Of a DNA stretch of 64,000 bases, positions 62,263 through 64,000 are shown in pieces (the stretch's first letter is position 1; every line of letters begins with the position of its first letter). The stretch comes from Leptolyngbya iicbica LK (GTDB taxonomy: Bacteria > Cyanobacteriota > Cyanobacteriia > Phormidesmidales > Phormidesmidaceae): the NCBI RefSeq assembly GCF_004212215.1, contig NZ_QVFV01000002.1:433387-497386 (forward strand), in the 5' to 3' direction. Made by a program: the position numbers and the translations under genes. The notes under the pieces were generated by a model that saw nothing but the letters and a program-made list of their open reading frames with translations, searched no databases and was not told where the DNA came from.

Positions 62263-63498
62263 CTACACTTTGAACTTTTCGGTAATCCGCTGCATCGCAG
62301 TTTCGACATTCTCCCGACTATTGAAGGCCGAGATGCGGAAGTAACCTTCACCAGCGGCCCCAAAACCTGAACCGGGAGTTCCGACGACGTTGCAAGTGTG
62401 CAGCAGTTTGTCGAAGAAATCCCAGCTAGAGAGACCGTGAGGCGTTTTTACCCAAACGTAAGGAGCGTTGACGCCGCCATAGGTTTGGATGCCTGCTTCG
62501 GATAATTTTTCCCGAATGATGCGAGCATTCTCCAGATAGAACCGGATGAGTTTGCGGACTTGGGTTTGCCCAGCTTCGGTGTAAACCGCTTCGGCACCGC
62601 GCTGCACGATGTAAGACACACCGTTGAACTTGGTAGACTGACGACGATTCCACAACCGGTGCAATTCTACGTCAGTGCCATCAGAAGCCTTGACCTTAAT
62701 CGTTTTAGGCACAACGGTAAAGGCGCAACGGGTGCCCGTAAAGCCTGCATTTTTGGAGAAGGACCGGAACTCGATCGCACAATCCCGCGCTCCCGGAATT
62801 TCATAAATGGAGTGGGGAATATCGTCTTCGGTAATGAAGGCTTCGTAGGCCGCATCAAACAACAACAAGGAACCGTGGGTGTGAGCATAATCCACCCACT
62901 GCTGCAAATGCTCGCGGGTCGCAGCCGCCCCGGTCGGGTTGTTAGGAAAACAGAGATAGACCAAATCGACCTTGTAGTCGGGAATCTCAGCGGTGAAGTT
63001 ATTTTCCGCAGAGATGGGTAAGTAAATCAGGCCTTCGTAAGTACCGTCTTCCCTAGCTGGGCCAGTGTGCCCCGCCATGACATTGGTGTCGACGTAAACG
63101 GGATATACCGGGTCAGTGACAGCAATCGTGTTGTCGTGGCCAAAAATATCGAGAATGTTGCCGCAGTCGCACTTGGAACCATCGGAAATGAAAATTTCGT
63201 CAGCGGTGATGTCGCAGCCGCGGGATTGAAAATCGTGGCGAACAATCTTTTCGCGCAAAAATTCGTAGCCTTGCTCAGGGCCATAACCTTTGAAAGAATC
63301 GCGATCGCCCATTTCTTCGACAGCTTTGATCATCGCCACTCGGCAGGCTTCAGGGAGCGGTTCTGTAACATCACCGATGCCCAGTTTAATAATCGGCGCG
63401 TCAGGATTAGCCTCGGCAAATGCGGTAACGCGGCGGGCAATTTCTGGAAAGAGGTAGCCTGCTTTTAGCTTCAAATAGTTTTCGTTGATTGTGACCAT
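62263..63498 (-). CDS. dapL: LL-diaminopimelate aminotransferase
   Basis: 411 residues, ATG at 63498. PLP enzyme that makes LL-2,6-diaminopimelate directly from tetrahydrodipicolinate, the lysine and peptidoglycan route of cyanobacteria and plants. [15 protein letters not shown] and the [16 protein letters not shown] segment are typical of DapL; the PLP lysine is in [15 protein letters not shown]. Length is the family norm. It stands alone, convergent with the PEP-CTERM gene. Confidence 0.96.
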   Translation of the reverse strand: MVTINENYLKLKAGYLFPEIARRVTAFAEANPDAPIIKLGIGDVTEPLPEACRVAMIKAVEEMGDRDSFKGYGPEQGYEFLREKIVRHDFQSRGCDITADEIFISDGSKCDCGNILDIFGHDNTIAVTDPVYPVYVDTNVMAGHTGPAREDGTYEGLIYLPISAENNFTAEIPDYKVDLVYLCFPNNPTGAAATREHLQQWVDYAHTHGSLLLFDAAYEAFITEDDIPHSIYEIPGARDCAIEFRSFSKNAGFTGTRCAFTVVPKTIKVKASDGTDVELHRLWNRRQSTKFNGVSYIVQRGAEAVYTEAGQTQVRKLIRFYLENARIIREKLSEAGIQTYGGVNAPYVWVKTPHGLSSWDFFDKLLHTCNVVGTPGSGFGAAGEGYFRISAFNSRENVETAMQRITEKFKV

Positions 63499-63600
63499 GA
63501 AAAAAGAAACTCGATTGCACTGTGTTAGATCAGCTTACTTCGATCTGGGGTCGGTGTATCTGCTGAGTCCCGCTCAGACATCGGGGCAAGTGACCTTCCC

Positions 63601-64000
63601 TTAACTTATGGTGGCAGCGGCTGGCCGCCCTAAGGTCGTGATGTATAAAACGGCTTCATCTGCGGGAATGCCCAGCACTTCGTTCACCTGATCGTCAAAG
63701 AAGCCACCGATGCCGCTGACACCTAGGCCCAAGCGCACAGCAGCGACATTCAGTCGCTGTCCCAAATGTCCTGCATCTAAATGTAGATAGCGATAACCAC
63801 GCTCGCCATGGCGGGCGATCGCAGCCTTTAAATCAGCGGTGTGAAAAACTACGGCCCCAGCATCATGGCCTAAGTTTTGTCCTAAACATAGATATTGCAA
63901 CTCAGGGCGAAAGTTTTTAAATCGAATTTGCCGCAGTTCTTGAGTTAGGGGCGCGTAGTAATAACAACCGGTGTCTAATCCATCGACACCAGAAACCGCG
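63601..64000 (-). CDS. SagB/ThcOx-type nitroreductase-fold dehydrogenase (partial)
   Basis: The C-terminal 132 residues are present; the frame is open through position 64000, so the start is outside the window. FMN-dependent nitroreductase-like fold: GLDTGCYYYAPLTQELRQI (edge), AGAVVFHTADL, RYLHLDAGHLGQRLNVAAVRLGLGVSGIGGFFDDQV and a C-terminal IPADEAVLYITTLGRP. The LHLDAGHLGQ pattern is the nitroreductase family hallmark. Members include flavin dehydrogenases of azoline maturation (SagB) but most free-standing ones are unassigned. Confidence 0.85.
   Translation of the reverse strand, partial: AVSGVDGLDTGCYYYAPLTQELRQIRFKNFRPELQYLCLGQNLGHDAGAVVFHTADLKAAIARHGERGYRYLHLDAGHLGQRLNVAAVRLGLGVSGIGGFFDDQVNEVLGIPADEAVLYITTLGRPAAATIS

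Noticed and set aside
1-64000. tRNA, rRNA, tmRNA, RNase P RNA, CRISPR arrays, transposases
   Set aside because: I looked for T-loop words, CCA ends, known RNA landmarks, regularly spaced repeats and transposase-like proteins, and saw none I could support.

Overview
This window is a gene-dense piece of a cyanobacterial chromosome. The evidence is direct: the octamer GCGATCGC (HIP1) occurs very often in genes and spacers, and the gene content is that of an oxygenic phototroph. It includes a Calvin-cycle type GAPDH (gap2), a ferredoxin-dependent type heme oxygenase, the chlorophyll-cyclase factor Ycf54, a MenG/UbiE methyltransferase, the rbp-rpsU pair, dapL, and many small families largely confined to cyanobacteria (DUF3181, DUF1997, DUF2227, MEKHLA). 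A Leptolyngbya/Nodosilinea-like lineage is a guess from style only. I saw no rRNA, tRNA, CRISPR array, transposase or prophage.

Layout. 1-6 kb: TonB-like proline-rich protein, acs (acetyl-CoA synthetase), a spacer with nested palindromes, and a HEAT-repeat protein. 6-11 kb: a 1513-residue c-di-GMP sensor (periplasmic binding domain, six PAS, GGDEF, EAL). 11-16.5 kb: heme oxygenase, small membrane proteins, a TxlA/HCF164-like thioredoxin divergent from a NIL-ferredoxin, and gloB. 16.7-25 kb: a surface-sugar block with a leftward rfbF-rfbG-rfbC-SAF-dehydrogenase operon, and rightward an exostosin-like glycosyltransferase and two Gfo/Idh/MocA oxidoreductases; an AT-rich 0.7 kb spacer separates the halves. 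25-34 kb: zinc-ribbon protein, MscS channel, DUF3095 cyclase-like protein, rlmH, fmt, an OmpA-like protein and a SpoIID-like protein. 34.8-46 kb: housekeeping (gap2, a response regulator, lipA, pdxJ, ycf54, murG, rbp, rpsU, pyrF, tyrS, a class A PBP). 46-54 kb: mazG/MEKHLA/DUF2227 operon, unknown protein, lipase-like hydrolase, DUF445, menG, response regulator-GAF. 54-64 kb: DUF1997, SDR, Nif3-like, ddl, small ORFs, comEC, a PEP-CTERM surface protein, dapL and a partial SagB-type nitroreductase.

How genes work together. Cell-envelope functions recur: murG, ddl, PBP and dapL serve peptidoglycan; rfbFGC and the glycosyltransferase serve surface glycans; SpoIID-like, OmpA-like, TonB-like and PEP-CTERM proteins act in envelope or outer-surface processes. 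Tetrapyrrole/photosynthesis functions are ho1, ycf54, menG and txlA.

I did not find a clear-cut new multi-gene defence or mobile system. The best leads are: (1) a 29-codon reading frame followed by a near-perfect leftward terminator upstream of ddl, implying an unannotated short transcript; (2) a perfect 11-bp inverted repeat abutting the ribosome site of a 57-residue protein; (3) an SAF-domain homoserine-dehydrogenase-like protein wired to CDP-sugar synthesis; (4) a ComEC whose metallo-beta-lactamase-like tail lacks the metal motif; (5) several palindromic dispersed elements, one present twice in the window; (6) the very large sensor with an intact feedback site.
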